A DNA stretch of 64,000 nucleotides, from the NCBI GenBank assembly GCA_963799925.1, contig CAWCYZ010000002.1:1364001-1428000 (forward strand), read 5' to 3'. The position numbers were made by a program, and so were the translations under genes. The notes beneath the pieces were generated by a model that searched no databases, had not been told where the DNA came from, and was given only the letters and a program-made list of their open reading frames with translations. The stretch is from DATBQN01 sp963799925 (GTDB lineage: Bacteria; Acidobacteriota; Thermoanaerobaculia; Multivoradales; UBA5704). The stretch's first letter is position 1, and each line of letters starts with the position of its first letter. This document shows positions 20,073 to 28,778 of the stretch, in pieces.

Positions 20073-20252
20073 CCCCGCAGTGACTGCCGCGCTCCCGGTG
20101 AAGACCATCCCCGGCAGGGGTCCCGTCTCGCCCCGCGCAGTGACTGGCCGCGCTTCCGGCGCGCCGCCGCTCCGCCTCGCGCCACCCGTTCCGCCGGAAG
20201 CGCGGGGACCCGAGGGAACGGAGCGGGGCGAGACGGCCGCGGGACCCCTGCC
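20073..20252. repeat. Nested inverted repeat upstream of thiI
   Basis: The gap between the peptidase and thiI contains two nested inverted repeats. The outer arms are 20113-20135 and 20224-20252, matching as GGCAGGGGTCCCG plus TCTCGCCCCG, with a 6-nt insertion in the right arm. The inner arms are 20148-20161 (CCGCGCTTCCGGCG) and 20192-20205 (its exact reverse complement). A related direct copy of the left segment (CCCCGCAGTGACTGCCGCG) starts at 20073. The structure could fold into a long hairpin in the thiI leader or be a small palindromic mobile repeat. Confidence 0.7.
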
Positions 20253-20277
20253 GCGCGCCAGCCCGTACAATGCCGCC

Positions 20278-21771
20278 ATGGAGCGCCTCTTCGTCCTCCG
20301 CCTCTCCGGCGACTTCTACACCAAGGCGCGGCAGACCCGCCTGCGCTTCCTGCGCCGGCTGTCGCTCAACTTGGAGGACGCGCTCTCCTCGCACGGCATC
20401 CCGCATCGCCTGGAGCGCACCTGGAGCCGCATGTACCTCGAGAGCCCGGACGCCGCGGCGCCCGAGGTCGTGGCGCGGGTCTTCGGCGTGCAGTCGGTGT
20501 CGGAGATCGTGCGGCGGCCGTGGGCGAGCCTGGAGGACGTCGTGCGCGAGGGCGAAGCCTTCTTTCGCGACGGGGTGCGCGGCAAGAGCTTCGCCGTCCG
20601 CGCCAGCCGCCGCGGCCGGCGCGGCGACATCCCCTTCGATTCGCCGGCGGTCGAGAGCGCCCTCGGCCGCGCCCTCCTCCCCTACGCCGCGCGGGTCGAC
20701 CTCGAGCACCCGCAGGCGACCGCGCACGTCGAGGTCGAGCCGGGGAGCGCGCAGTTCTTCCACCAGCGGACCGCCGGCCTGGGCGGCCTGCCGGTGGGGG
20801 TCGAGGGGCGGGCCGTGGCGCTGGTCTCGGGCGGCTTCGACTCGGCGGTCGCCGCCTGGCTGCTGCTCAAGCGCGGCGTCCAGCTCGACTACGTCTTCTG
20901 CAACCTGGGCGGCACGGCGCACCGGCTGGGCGCCCTGCGCGTCATGCGGGTGATCGCCGAGCGCTGGAGCTACGGCTACCGGCCGCGGCTCCACGAGATC
21001 GATTTCCGGCCGCTCTCGGCGCAGCTCCAGGAGCGCACGCGGAGCCGCGACTGGCAGCTCCACCTGAAGCGGCTGATGCTCCGCGCCGCCGACGCCGTGG
21101 CGCGCAACGGCGGCGCGGCGGGGATCGTCACCGGCGACGCCGTCGGCCAGGTCTCCTCGCAGACGCTGCAGAACCTGGCGGTGGTGAGCCAGGCGGTGAC
21201 CACCCCGATCCTGCGGCCGCTCCTCGGCTTCAACAAGGAGGAGATCCTGGCGCTGGCGCGGCGCGCCGGGGTCTACGAGCTGGCGGCGGCGGTGGGCGAG
21301 TTCTGCGCCCTGGTGCCGCGGCGGCCGGCGACGCGAGCCCGCCTCGACTCGATCCTCGCCGGCGAGGCGGCGCTCGACCCGACGGCCCTCCGCGCCGCCG
21401 TCCGCGACCGCACCCGCCACGACCTGCGGAGCCTGACGGAGGAGATCCTGGCGCCGCCGGCGCTCGAGGTCGACCGCATCCCGGCGGGCTCGACCGTCCT
21501 CGACCTGCGCTCGGCCGCGGCCTTCGACGCCTGGCACTACCCCGGCTCGCTCCACCTCGACTTCCCGCGCGCCGTCGCCGCCTATCCCTCCTTCGGCCGC
21601 GACCGCACCTATCTCCTCGTCTGCGAGGTGGGCCTGAAGAGCGCGCACCTGGCCGAGCGCATGCAGCAGGCGGGCCTCGCCGCCTTCCACCTCAAGGGCG
21701 GCACCGAGGTCCTGATGCGCCTGGCGGAGGCCGCGCCGACCCTGCTCGCCCCCGCCGTCCGCGAAGACTGA
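20278..21771 (+). CDS. thiI: tRNA 4-thiouridine / thiamine sulfurtransferase ThiI
   Basis: A 497-residue ThiI with the complete three-part layout. An NFLD/THUMP RNA-binding region occupies about residues 1-165, the PP-loop adenylation domain has the SGGFDSAVAAW motif near 185, and a C-terminal rhodanese domain contains the persulfide-forming Cys in YLLVCEVGLKSAHLAERM. It transfers sulfur to U8 of tRNA and, in some bacteria, to ThiS for the thiazole of thiamine. The rhodanese domain means it can carry the sulfur itself. It is monocistronic; the leader holds a large palindrome. The ATG at 20278 gives the normal family N-terminus. Confidence 0.95.
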   Translation: MERLFVLRLSGDFYTKARQTRLRFLRRLSLNLEDALSSHGIPHRLERTWSRMYLESPDAAAPEVVARVFGVQSVSEIVRRPWASLEDVVREGEAFFRDGVRGKSFAVRASRRGRRGDIPFDSPAVESALGRALLPYAARVDLEHPQATAHVEVEPGSAQFFHQRTAGLGGLPVGVEGRAVALVSGGFDSAVAAWLLLKRGVQLDYVFCNLGGTAHRLGALRVMRVIAERWSYGYRPRLHEIDFRPLSAQLQERTRSRDWQLHLKRLMLRAADAVARNGGAAGIVTGDAVGQVSSQTLQNLAVVSQAVTTPILRPLLGFNKEEILALARRAGVYELAAAVGEFCALVPRRPATRARLDSILAGEAALDPTALRAAVRDRTRHDLRSLTEEILAPPALEVDRIPAGSTVLDLRSAAAFDAWHYPGSLHLDFPRAVAAYPSFGRDRTYLLVCEVGLKSAHLAERMQQAGLAAFHLKGGTEVLMRLAEAAPTLLAPAVRED

Positions 21772-21792
21772 GGCGCCGGCCCTCGCCTCCGC

Positions 21793-22341
21793 TCAAGGGA
21801 TCGCGACCCGCGCGAGCATCGCCCCGAAGCGCTCCGGGTCGAGGGTGACGAAGAGCGCCCGCGCCTCGGCGAAGGGGGCGCCCGCGCCGTCGAACAGGCG
21901 GCCGGCGGTCCATACCTTGCGCCCCTCCGCCCGTTCCACCCAGGCCTCGAGCCAGGCGTCGGTGCCGAGGGGCAGCAGGCGGCGGAAGCTGGTGTCGAGC
22001 TGCACCGCGACGACTTTGTGCCCCGACATCCAGGCGGCGGCGCCCATGGCCTCGTCGAGCACCGCGGCCATGCTGCCGCCGTGCGCGTGGCCGGGCGGCC
22101 CCTCGGCGCCCGGCCCGAACCAGGCGCGGCCGACGAGCGGCCGCGGGCCGCCGCGGCGGAAGTAGAGCACGCGCAACCGCTCGCCCGCTGGATCGCCGGA
22201 GACGAACGAGCCGCGCCCGCCTTCGAGGCGCGGCGGCTCGACCGGCTCCCAGCCCGCCTCCGGCACCACCTCGGGGGCCGCCGTTCTCCTCGCGTCGCTC
22301 ATGGTCGGTCGGGACGCGCTCGCCGGGACGGATTCCGTCAC
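21793..22341 (-). CDS. PaaI-like hotdog-fold thioesterase
   Basis: A hotdog-fold acyl-CoA thioesterase of about 170-182 residues, with the hallmark helix GHAHGGSMAAVLDEAMGAAAW and a following strand VVAVQLDTSFRRLLPLG. The Asp or Glu in the hotdog helix (VLDEAMG) is the likely catalytic carboxylate. Two starts are possible: a GTG at 22341 with GGAG 5 bp upstream, or an ATG at 22302 giving MSDARRTAAPE. The gene is divergent from the first GGDEF-EAL gene, and the two 5' ends overlap or nearly touch. The substrate is unknown. Confidence 0.83.
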   Translation of the reverse strand: MTESVPASASRPTMSDARRTAAPEVVPEAGWEPVEPPRLEGGRGSFVSGDPAGERLRVLYFRRGGPRPLVGRAWFGPGAEGPPGHAHGGSMAAVLDEAMGAAAWMSGHKVVAVQLDTSFRRLLPLGTDAWLEAWVERAEGRKVWTAGRLFDGAGAPFAEARALFVTLDPERFGAMLARVAIP

Positions 22342-24568
22342 CGGATCTCCGCCCCATCGCGCCGCCGGGCGAGACTATAATGACGGCGTCTCACACCCGA
22401 CCGCCGTCGCAGGCAACATCCGGCATCACCCGCTGTCTCCGAGGAGCCACGCGATCTCACTCCCCCTGAGCCATGGGCCGGACATCGAAGGGCCGGGAGA
22501 GCCCGCCCTCGCCGGTCCTCCACTGCGGGAGACCGGGCAGTGGTTCCGCACCCTCGCCGAGACGACCTCGACGGCCATCTTCGTCTACCGCGACACCTTT
22601 CTCTACGTCAACCGCGCCTGCGCCGAGCTGACCGGCTACGACGCCGCGGAGCTGCTCGGCCTCGAGGTCTGGCGCATCGTCCATCCGGAGTTCCAGGCGG
22701 CGGCCCGCGAGCGGGTGCGCGCCCGCCTGGCCGGCGGGCCGACGACCCCGTCATGGGAGCTCAAGATCGTCCGCAAGGACGGCGCCGAGCGCTGGGTGGA
22801 GATCGACATCGGCATGGTCGAGATGGACGGCCTGCCCGCCGCCATGGCGAGCGCCGTCGACATGACCGAGAGGAAGCGCGGCGCGCTCGCGCTCGCCGAG
22901 GAGCGCGAGCGCGCCGAGGTGACCCTCGCCTCGATCGGCGACGGCGTCATCCGCACCGACGCCGGCGGCCTCGTCGACTACCTGAACCCGGTCGCCGAGC
23001 GGCTGACCGGCTGGCCGGCGGCCGAGGCGCTCGGGCTGCCGCTCGGCCGCGTCTTCCACGTCGTCGACGAGCTCGGCCGCCGGCCGCTCTTCAACCCGGT
23101 CGACCGCTGCCTCGAGGAGGGCCGGGTCGTCGAGCTGCCGGGGAGCTCGCTCCTCCTGCGCCGCGACGGCACCGAGTTCGCCATCCGCGACTCGGTGGCG
23201 CCGATCCGCGACGGCGCCGGGCGGATCACCGGCACCGTCCTCGTCTTCAAGGACGTGACCGAGCTGCGCGGCATGGAGCGCGAGATGAGCTACGCCGCGC
23301 GCCACGACGCGCTGACCGGCCTCATCAACCGCCGCGAGTTCGAGAACCGCCTGCAGTTCTGCCTGCGCACCGCCGCCGAGGAGGGGCGCGAGCACGCAAT
23401 CCTCTACCTCGACCTCGACGAGTTCAAGCTGGTCAACGACACCGCCGGGCACGTGGCGGGCGACGAGCTCCTGAAGCAGGTGACGGGCGCCCTCGCGGCC
23501 TGCCTGCGCAAGGGCGACACCCTCGCCCGGCTGGGCGGCGACGAGTTCGGCGTCCTCCTCGAGGACACCGCGCCGGCGCGGTCGCGCGAGATCGCCCAGG
23601 ACCTGGTCTTCGCCGTCAAGGCGCACCGCTTCGTCTGGGAGGAGCGGATCTTCGACATCTCGGCTTCGCTCGGCGTCGTGATGATCGACGAGTCGAGCGC
23701 CGACATGGGACAGGTGCTCTCGGCCGCCGACGCCGCCTGCTACGTCGCCAAGGAGAGCGGCCGCAACCGCTCCCACTTCTACCAGCCGGACGACACCCTG
23801 GTCGCCGTGCGCTACGGCGAGATGCAGTGGATCCACCGCATCCACAAAGCCTTCGAGGAGGAGCGCTTCCGCCTCTACCGGCAGGCGATCGAGCCGCTGG
23901 CGACGGCCGCCGCCGCCGGTCCGCCGCTCTGCGAGATCTTCATCCGCATGCTGGACGAGCAGGGGGGGATCGCGACGCCCGGCGCCTTCATCCCCGCCGC
24001 CGAGCGCTACCACCTGATCCCGTCGATCGACCGCTGGGTGATCCACGCCGCCTTCGACGCCCTCGCCCAGGGGCCGCTCGCGCGCGCCGGCGGCGCCACC
24101 TGCTTCGCGCTCAACCTCTCCGGCCAGTCGATCGGCGAGGCGTCGTTCCTCGACTACGTGCTGGGGGAGCTCACCGCGAGCGGCATCGCCCCCGAGCGCC
24201 TCTGCTTCGAGATCACCGAGACCGCGGCGGTCGCCAACCTGGCGCGGGCGACGCGCTTCATCGCGGTCCTCAAGAGCCGCGGCTGCCGCTTCATCCTCGA
24301 CGACTTCGGGAGCGGCCTGTCGTCCTTCGCCTACCTGAAGAACCTGCGGGTGGATTTCCTCAAGATCGACGGCGAGTTCGTGCGCGGCATGATGGGCGAT
24401 TCGGTGCAGCGCGCCCTGGTCGAGTCGATCCACCAGATCGGCCATGTCATGGGCATCCGGACGATCGCCGAGTCGGTCGAGAACCAGGCGACGCTCGAGG
24501 CCCTGAGGGCGATCGGGGTCGACTACGCGCAGGGGTACGTCATCGCGGCGCCCGAGCCGCTCGAGTGA
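22301..24568 (+). CDS. PAS-PAS-GGDEF-EAL cyclic-di-GMP enzyme, copy 1
   Basis: A 755-residue cytoplasmic signalling protein. A PAS domain covers about residues 75-195 (WFRTLAETTSTAIFVYRDTF) and a second covers 210-330 (ASIGDGVIRTDAGGLVDYLN). The GGDEF domain has an intact active site in RLGGDEFGVLLED. An EAL domain follows in which the EAL triplet reads EIF (CEIFIRMLD), but the catalytic Glu and the later ligands NLSGQ, ITETA, DDFGSG, LKIDGEF and ESVEN are present. Both cyclase and phosphodiesterase activity are therefore plausible. The N-terminal 70 residues are unstructured, and a TATAAT at 22376 inside them makes the start uncertain. The next gene is a paralogue. Confidence 0.9.
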   Translation: MVGRDALAGTDSVTGSPPHRAAGRDYNDGVSHPTAVAGNIRHHPLSPRSHAISLPLSHGPDIEGPGEPALAGPPLRETGQWFRTLAETTSTAIFVYRDTFLYVNRACAELTGYDAAELLGLEVWRIVHPEFQAAARERVRARLAGGPTTPSWELKIVRKDGAERWVEIDIGMVEMDGLPAAMASAVDMTERKRGALALAEERERAEVTLASIGDGVIRTDAGGLVDYLNPVAERLTGWPAAEALGLPLGRVFHVVDELGRRPLFNPVDRCLEEGRVVELPGSSLLLRRDGTEFAIRDSVAPIRDGAGRITGTVLVFKDVTELRGMEREMSYAARHDALTGLINRREFENRLQFCLRTAAEEGREHAILYLDLDEFKLVNDTAGHVAGDELLKQVTGALAACLRKGDTLARLGGDEFGVLLEDTAPARSREIAQDLVFAVKAHRFVWEERIFDISASLGVVMIDESSADMGQVLSAADAACYVAKESGRNRSHFYQPDDTLVAVRYGEMQWIHRIHKAFEEERFRLYRQAIEPLATAAAAGPPLCEIFIRMLDEQGGIATPGAFIPAAERYHLIPSIDRWVIHAAFDALAQGPLARAGGATCFALNLSGQSIGEASFLDYVLGELTASGIAPERLCFEITETAAVANLARATRFIAVLKSRGCRFILDDFGSGLSSFAYLKNLRVDFLKIDGEFVRGMMGDSVQRALVESIHQIGHVMGIRTIAESVENQATLEALRAIGVDYAQGYVIAAPEPLE

Positions 24569-24686
24569 GCGCGGGTTCGCGGTTCCAAGCCCGCGGCGCG
24601 CAGGCCGGCCGGTTCGCGGCGGCGCGGCGGGCGCGGATCTTGCTTAAAGGTTCCTCGCCGTAAGCAGCCACAAAAGGGGAACGGAT

Positions 24687-26876
24687 GTGAGCCACCTCTC
24701 GGAAGCCGTGGTGCGGTCCAAGGGAGCGTCTGTCGTCGACCTGCGGAAGGCCGTCCACAAGCGTCACGCCGGCGGATCGATCCCGCCGCTCGCCGCCGAC
24801 CAGGGATTGCCGCTCCTCATCGAGCAGATGCCCGCCCTCCTGTGGACGACGGACGGGAGCCTGCGCATCCTCTCCTGCCTGGGCGGCGGCTTCGCGGCGC
24901 TGGGGATCGACCCCGGCCGGCTGGTCGGCCGCACCCTGGCCGAGTACCTGGGGACCGACGATGCCGACTTCCCGCCGCTCCGCGCCCACCGCCGAGCCCT
25001 CGCCGGCCAGGCGGTCGGCTTCGAGCAGGAGTGGGAGGGCAAGCTCCTCCAGTCGCACGTCGAGCCGCTGCGCGACGGCGAGGGGGAGATCGTCGGCTGC
25101 GCCGGGATCGCCTTCGACATCACCGCCCGCAAGGCCGCCGAGGAGGCGCTCCTCCGCGAGACCGAGCGCGCCCAGGTGACCCTCGCCTCGATCGGCGACG
25201 GCGTCATCCGCACCGACGCCGAGGGCCGCATCGACTACCTGAACCCGGTCGCCGAGCGCCTGACCGGCTGGTCCGCCGCCGAGGCGATCGGCTCGTCCGG
25301 AGCGCAGGTCTTCTCGATCGTCGACGAGGCGACGCGCCGCCCGCTGCCCGACCCGATCGGGAGCTGCCTCACGGCGGGCGCCGTCTTCGAGTCGGCGGGC
25401 CACGTGCTGCTCGCCAGCCGCGACGGCCGCGAGTACGCGGTGCGCGACTCCGCCGCCCCCATCCACGGCCGGAGCGGCGAGCTGATCGGCGCCGTCCTGG
25501 TGTTCAAGGACGTCACCCAGCTCCGCGGCCTGGAGCGCGAGATGACCTATCTCGCCAGCCACGACGCGCTCACCGGCCTCATCAACCGCCGCGAGTTCGA
25601 GATCCGGCTGAAGCGCGCCATCCGCAGCGCGCGGGGCGAGCGCCGCCACGCGCTGCTCTATCTCGACCTCGACGAGTTCAAGGTCGTCAACGACACCTGC
25701 GGCCACCTGGCCGGCGACGAGATGCTGCGCCAGATCACCGCTCTGCTGTGCTCGCGGGTGCGGCGCAGCGACCTCCTGGCGCGGCTCGGCGGCGACGAGT
25801 TCGGCGTGCTGCTCGAGGACTGTCCGCCCCCCCATGCGCGGCAGATCGCCGAGGAGATGCGCCGCACGGTGCGCGAGTTCCGCTTCTCCTGGCGCGGCCA
25901 GGTGTTCGAGGTGGGGGTGAGCATCGGCCTGGTGCCGATCGCCCCGGACAGCGGCGACCTCTCGCACGTGCTCTCCGCCGCCGACGCCGCCTGCTACGTC
26001 GCCAAGGACAGCGGCAGGAACCGCGTCCACGAGTACGAGCTGGACGACACCGCGGTCTCCGAGCGCAATGGCGAGATGCAGTGGATCCACCGCATCCACG
26101 GCGCCTTCGAGGACCGCCGCTTCCGCCTCTACTACCAGCCCATCCAGCCGATCTCGGCCGGCGGCGAGCAGGATGCCGCGGATGGCTCGGGCGACGGCGC
26201 GGGAGAAGACGCCGGTCGAGAGGTCATGTGCGAGATCTTCCTCCGCATGCTCGACCGCAGCGGCCAGCTCGTCGAGCCGGCGGCCTTCATCTGCGCCGCC
26301 GAGCGCTATCACATGATCGCCTCGCTCGACCGCTGGGTGGTGGGGACGGCCTTCCGCGCCCTCGCCGAGGCGCAGAAGCGCGGCGGCCCGCGGCCGCTGC
26401 TCTTCGCGATCAACCTCTCCGGCCAGACGCTCTCGGACGAGACGTTCCTCGAGTTCGTGATCGCGGCGCTCCACTCGAGCGGCGTCGACTCGCGGCGCAT
26501 CTGCTTCGAGATCACCGAGACGGCGGCGATCAGCAAGCTCGACGGCGCCATGCGCTTCATCAACGCGCTCAAGGGCAAGGGCTGCCGCTTCGTGCTCGAC
26601 GACTTCGGCAGCGGCCTCTCCTCGTTCGCCTACCTCCGCGACCTGCCGGTCGACTTCCTCAAGATCGACGGCGAGTTCGTGCAGGGGATGGTCAACGACC
26701 GGGTGAAACGCGCGCTCGTCGAGTCGATCCACCAGATCGGCAACGTCATGGGGATCAAGACGATCGCCGAGTGCGTCGAGAACCGCGAGACCCTCGAAGC
26801 CCTGCAGAAGATCGGCGTCGACTACGCCCAGGGCTTCTTCCTCGCCCGTCCCCAGCCGCTGATCCACGACATCTGA
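24687..26876 (+). CDS. PAS-PAS-GGDEF-EAL cyclic-di-GMP enzyme, copy 2
   Basis: A 729-residue paralogue of the preceding gene with the same domain order and long near-identical stretches, for example VTLASIGDGVIRTDA and ALVESIHQIG. GGDEF is intact (RLGGDEFGVLLED), and the EAL variant is again EIF (CEIFLRMLD) with the other metal and catalytic residues kept. The first PAS domain is clearly different from that of copy 1 (LLIEQMPALLWTTDGSLRIL), so the two probably sense different inputs. A short acidic insertion (DAADGSGDGAGEDAG) sits just before the EAL motif. The start is a GTG at 24687 with AAAAGGGGA upstream. Confidence 0.92.
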   Translation: MSHLSEAVVRSKGASVVDLRKAVHKRHAGGSIPPLAADQGLPLLIEQMPALLWTTDGSLRILSCLGGGFAALGIDPGRLVGRTLAEYLGTDDADFPPLRAHRRALAGQAVGFEQEWEGKLLQSHVEPLRDGEGEIVGCAGIAFDITARKAAEEALLRETERAQVTLASIGDGVIRTDAEGRIDYLNPVAERLTGWSAAEAIGSSGAQVFSIVDEATRRPLPDPIGSCLTAGAVFESAGHVLLASRDGREYAVRDSAAPIHGRSGELIGAVLVFKDVTQLRGLEREMTYLASHDALTGLINRREFEIRLKRAIRSARGERRHALLYLDLDEFKVVNDTCGHLAGDEMLRQITALLCSRVRRSDLLARLGGDEFGVLLEDCPPPHARQIAEEMRRTVREFRFSWRGQVFEVGVSIGLVPIAPDSGDLSHVLSAADAACYVAKDSGRNRVHEYELDDTAVSERNGEMQWIHRIHGAFEDRRFRLYYQPIQPISAGGEQDAADGSGDGAGEDAGREVMCEIFLRMLDRSGQLVEPAAFICAAERYHMIASLDRWVVGTAFRALAEAQKRGGPRPLLFAINLSGQTLSDETFLEFVIAALHSSGVDSRRICFEITETAAISKLDGAMRFINALKGKGCRFVLDDFGSGLSSFAYLRDLPVDFLKIDGEFVQGMVNDRVKRALVESIHQIGNVMGIKTIAECVENRETLEALQKIGVDYAQGFFLARPQPLIHDI

Positions 26877-27028
26877 AGGACGGCGTGAGGCCCGGATGCG
26901 GCTGCGCCGGTGCTCAAGGGCTTCGCGCTTGCTTCTCCTCGCTCCCGTAATTACAATGTGATCACCTCGGCTGACCGAGCCGGCAGGAGCGTGGATCGCG
27001 CCGTCGCACCGAGAGAAAGGCCGCCGCC

Positions 27029-27451
27029 ATGAAGACCCGAATCGTCGCCATCGGCAACTCGCAGGGGATCCGCATCCCCAAGCTGGTCCTCGCCGAGACC
27101 GGCCTCGAGGGCGAGGTGGAGATCGAAGTCCGCGGCAGCGAGCTGGTGATCCGCGCCGCGGGCGCGCCGCACACGGCGGGCGAGCCGGGGATGGTGCGCG
27201 AGGCCGGCACCGCCTGGGCTCGTGCGCAGGCAGCCGGGGAGGCAGGTGCGCTCGCCGCTCTCCTCGATCGACTCGCGGCGGGCGAGGAGGTGGTGCTCGA
27301 CCGCCACGGGCGTCCGGTCGCCAAGCTGGTGCCGATCCCGCAAACTCCGCGTCGTCCGGGCCGTCTCAAAGGCCGCCTGACGATCCGCGACGACTTCGAC
27401 GCGCCGCTCCCGGCCGATCTCGCCGCGGCGTTCCGCGGGGAGGCGGATTGA
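27029..27451 (+). CDS. Hybrid antitoxin: AbrB/MazE domain fused to a Phd-type C-terminus
   Basis: A 140-residue antitoxin with two parts from different families. Residues 1-45 are a SpoVT-AbrB/MazE DNA-binding swapped hairpin (MKTRIVAIGNSQGIRIPKLV). Residues 75-138 look like the second half of a Phd/YefM antitoxin (LLDRLAAGEEVVLDRHGRPV), followed by the toxin-binding tail RLTIRDDFDAPLPADLAAAF. The PIN toxin starts within its last codon region (4-bp overlap). It should bind its own promoter and neutralise the toxin. The middle segment, residues 46-74, is a linker. Confidence 0.85.
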   Translation: MKTRIVAIGNSQGIRIPKLVLAETGLEGEVEIEVRGSELVIRAAGAPHTAGEPGMVREAGTAWARAQAAGEAGALAALLDRLAAGEEVVLDRHGRPVAKLVPIPQTPRRPGRLKGRLTIRDDFDAPLPADLAAAFRGEAD

Positions 27452-27837
27452 GAGTCCTGCTGGACACTCACGCGTATCTCTGGTGGCTGGCGGACGACTC
27501 GGAGCTCTCCTACGAGGCGCGCGACCTCCTTGCCGACCCGCGGACATCGGCCTACGTGAGCGCCGCCTCGGTATGGGAGATCGCGATCAAGGTGAAGCTG
27601 GGGCGGCTCGACCTCGGAGCCGCGGGCGTGATGGCAGATGTCGTCGAGATCGCGGCCAACGACTTCACCGAGCTCCCCATCCATGCTCGCCACGCCGCCG
27701 CGGCCGGCGCCCTTCCCCGCCATCACGGAGATCCGTTCGACCGCATGCTGGTCGCCCAGGCGCAGAGCGAGAACCTGATCCTGGTGACCCGCGACGAGAA
27801 GCTCAGCGCCTACGACGTAATGATCGTCGCGGCCTGA
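27448..27837 (+). CDS. PIN-domain ribonuclease toxin (VapC family)
   Basis: A 129-residue PIN-domain toxin with all expected acidic residues: Asp6 in LLDTHAYLWW, Glu44 in SVWEIAIK, Asp95/Asp98 in GDPFDRMLVAQA and Asp116 in LVTRDEKL. The N-terminal LDTHxxLW form and the GDPFDR motif are typical of PIN toxins paired with Phd-type antitoxins, which agrees with the C-terminal half of its partner. The start is a TTG overlapping the antitoxin stop, so the toxin is translationally coupled. The target RNA is unknown; VapC toxins usually cut tRNA or rRNA. Confidence 0.93.
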   Translation: MRVLLDTHAYLWWLADDSELSYEARDLLADPRTSAYVSAASVWEIAIKVKLGRLDLGAAGVMADVVEIAANDFTELPIHARHAAAAGALPRHHGDPFDRMLVAQAQSENLILVTRDEKLSAYDVMIVAA

Positions 27838-27847
27838 GCGCCTCGCC

Positions 27848-28753
27848 TCACGGCACCTCGATCGTCCCTTCGCTCACCAGGACCGCCGCGCCGCCGACGC
27901 GGATCGCCGCGATCTCGCCGCAGTACTTCTCGACGGTCAGGTGGAGGAGGCTCGGCCGCCCCATCTCGAAGCCCTGCTCGACCAGCCAGCGGAAGGTGCC
28001 GTCCGCGGCGCTCTCGCGCACGCCGAGGAAGCCGCCGAGCGCGGCGACCGCGGCGCCGGTCGCCGGGTCCTCGGCGATGCCTAAGCTCGGCGCGAACATC
28101 CGCGCCCGCAGGTCCGAGCCGGGGAGCTCCGGGTCGCGGGTGACGAGGTAGACCTCCGGCCCGCCGGAGGGGAACTGCGCCTCCCAGCGGTCCATCCGCA
28201 CGCGCGCGCGGGCGAGCGCCGCGCGGTCGCGGAGCGGCACGAAGAAGATCGGCGTCCCGCAGGAGACGGTCTGCGGCTCGGCCCAGCTCCCGAGGTCCTC
28301 GAGGGCGAGCGAGAACAGCTCGGCGAGCGCGGTCCCGGCGACCGGCGCCGGCGTGAGCTCGGGCGGCTGCGCCGCCGTCAGCTCGGCGAACACCGGGACG
28401 CCGTCGCGCGCCAGCAGGCGGACGGGGACGGGCCCCACCCCCTCCTCGAAGACGATCGCGGTCTCCTCGCCGGCGAGCGGGATCTCGCCCAGCGCCCCCA
28501 GCAGGTAGGCGGTGCCGACCGTCGGGTGGCCGGCGAACGGCAGCTCGCGGCCGGGGGTGAAGATGCGGAGCTTCCGCGTGTGCCGCGGGTCCTCGGGCGG
28601 CAGCACGAAGACCGTCTCCGAGAGGTTGAACTCGCGGGCGACCCGCATCATCTGCTCGAAGTCGAGCCCGCGGGCGTCGAGCAGCACGGCGAGCGGATTG
28701 CCGCCGAAGCGGCGGTCGGTGAAGACGTCGGCGGTGGCGAAGCGGTAGCGCAT
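27848..28753 (-). CDS. PhzF-family isomerase/epimerase-like protein
   Basis: A 301-residue PhzF family member with the two-lobed diaminopimelate-epimerase fold. Visible signatures are FTDRRFGGNPLAVLLD near the N-terminus, the catalytic-Glu segment NLSETVFVLPP, LPFAGHPTVGTAYLLG, and the C-terminal phosphate-loop-like segment EDPATGAAVAALGGFLG. The natural substrate is unknown outside phenazine producers, and no phenazine genes are nearby. It lies 25 bp downstream of a gamma-glutamyltransferase gene on the same strand, so the two may be co-transcribed. Confidence 0.92.
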   Translation of the reverse strand: MRYRFATADVFTDRRFGGNPLAVLLDARGLDFEQMMRVAREFNLSETVFVLPPEDPRHTRKLRIFTPGRELPFAGHPTVGTAYLLGALGEIPLAGEETAIVFEEGVGPVPVRLLARDGVPVFAELTAAQPPELTPAPVAGTALAELFSLALEDLGSWAEPQTVSCGTPIFFVPLRDRAALARARVRMDRWEAQFPSGGPEVYLVTRDPELPGSDLRARMFAPSLGIAEDPATGAAVAALGGFLGVRESAADGTFRWLVEQGFEMGRPSLLHLTVEKYCGEIAAIRVGGAAVLVSEGTIEVP

Positions 28754-28778
28754 GAGAACCCTTTCGGAGGCGTGATCC

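Noticed and set aside
22376..22381. A perfect TATAAT as promoter of the first GGDEF-EAL gene
   Set aside because: No -35 element is seen 16-18 bp upstream, and no ATG, GTG or TTG lies in frame between it and the first PAS domain. It was kept only as a note on start uncertainty.
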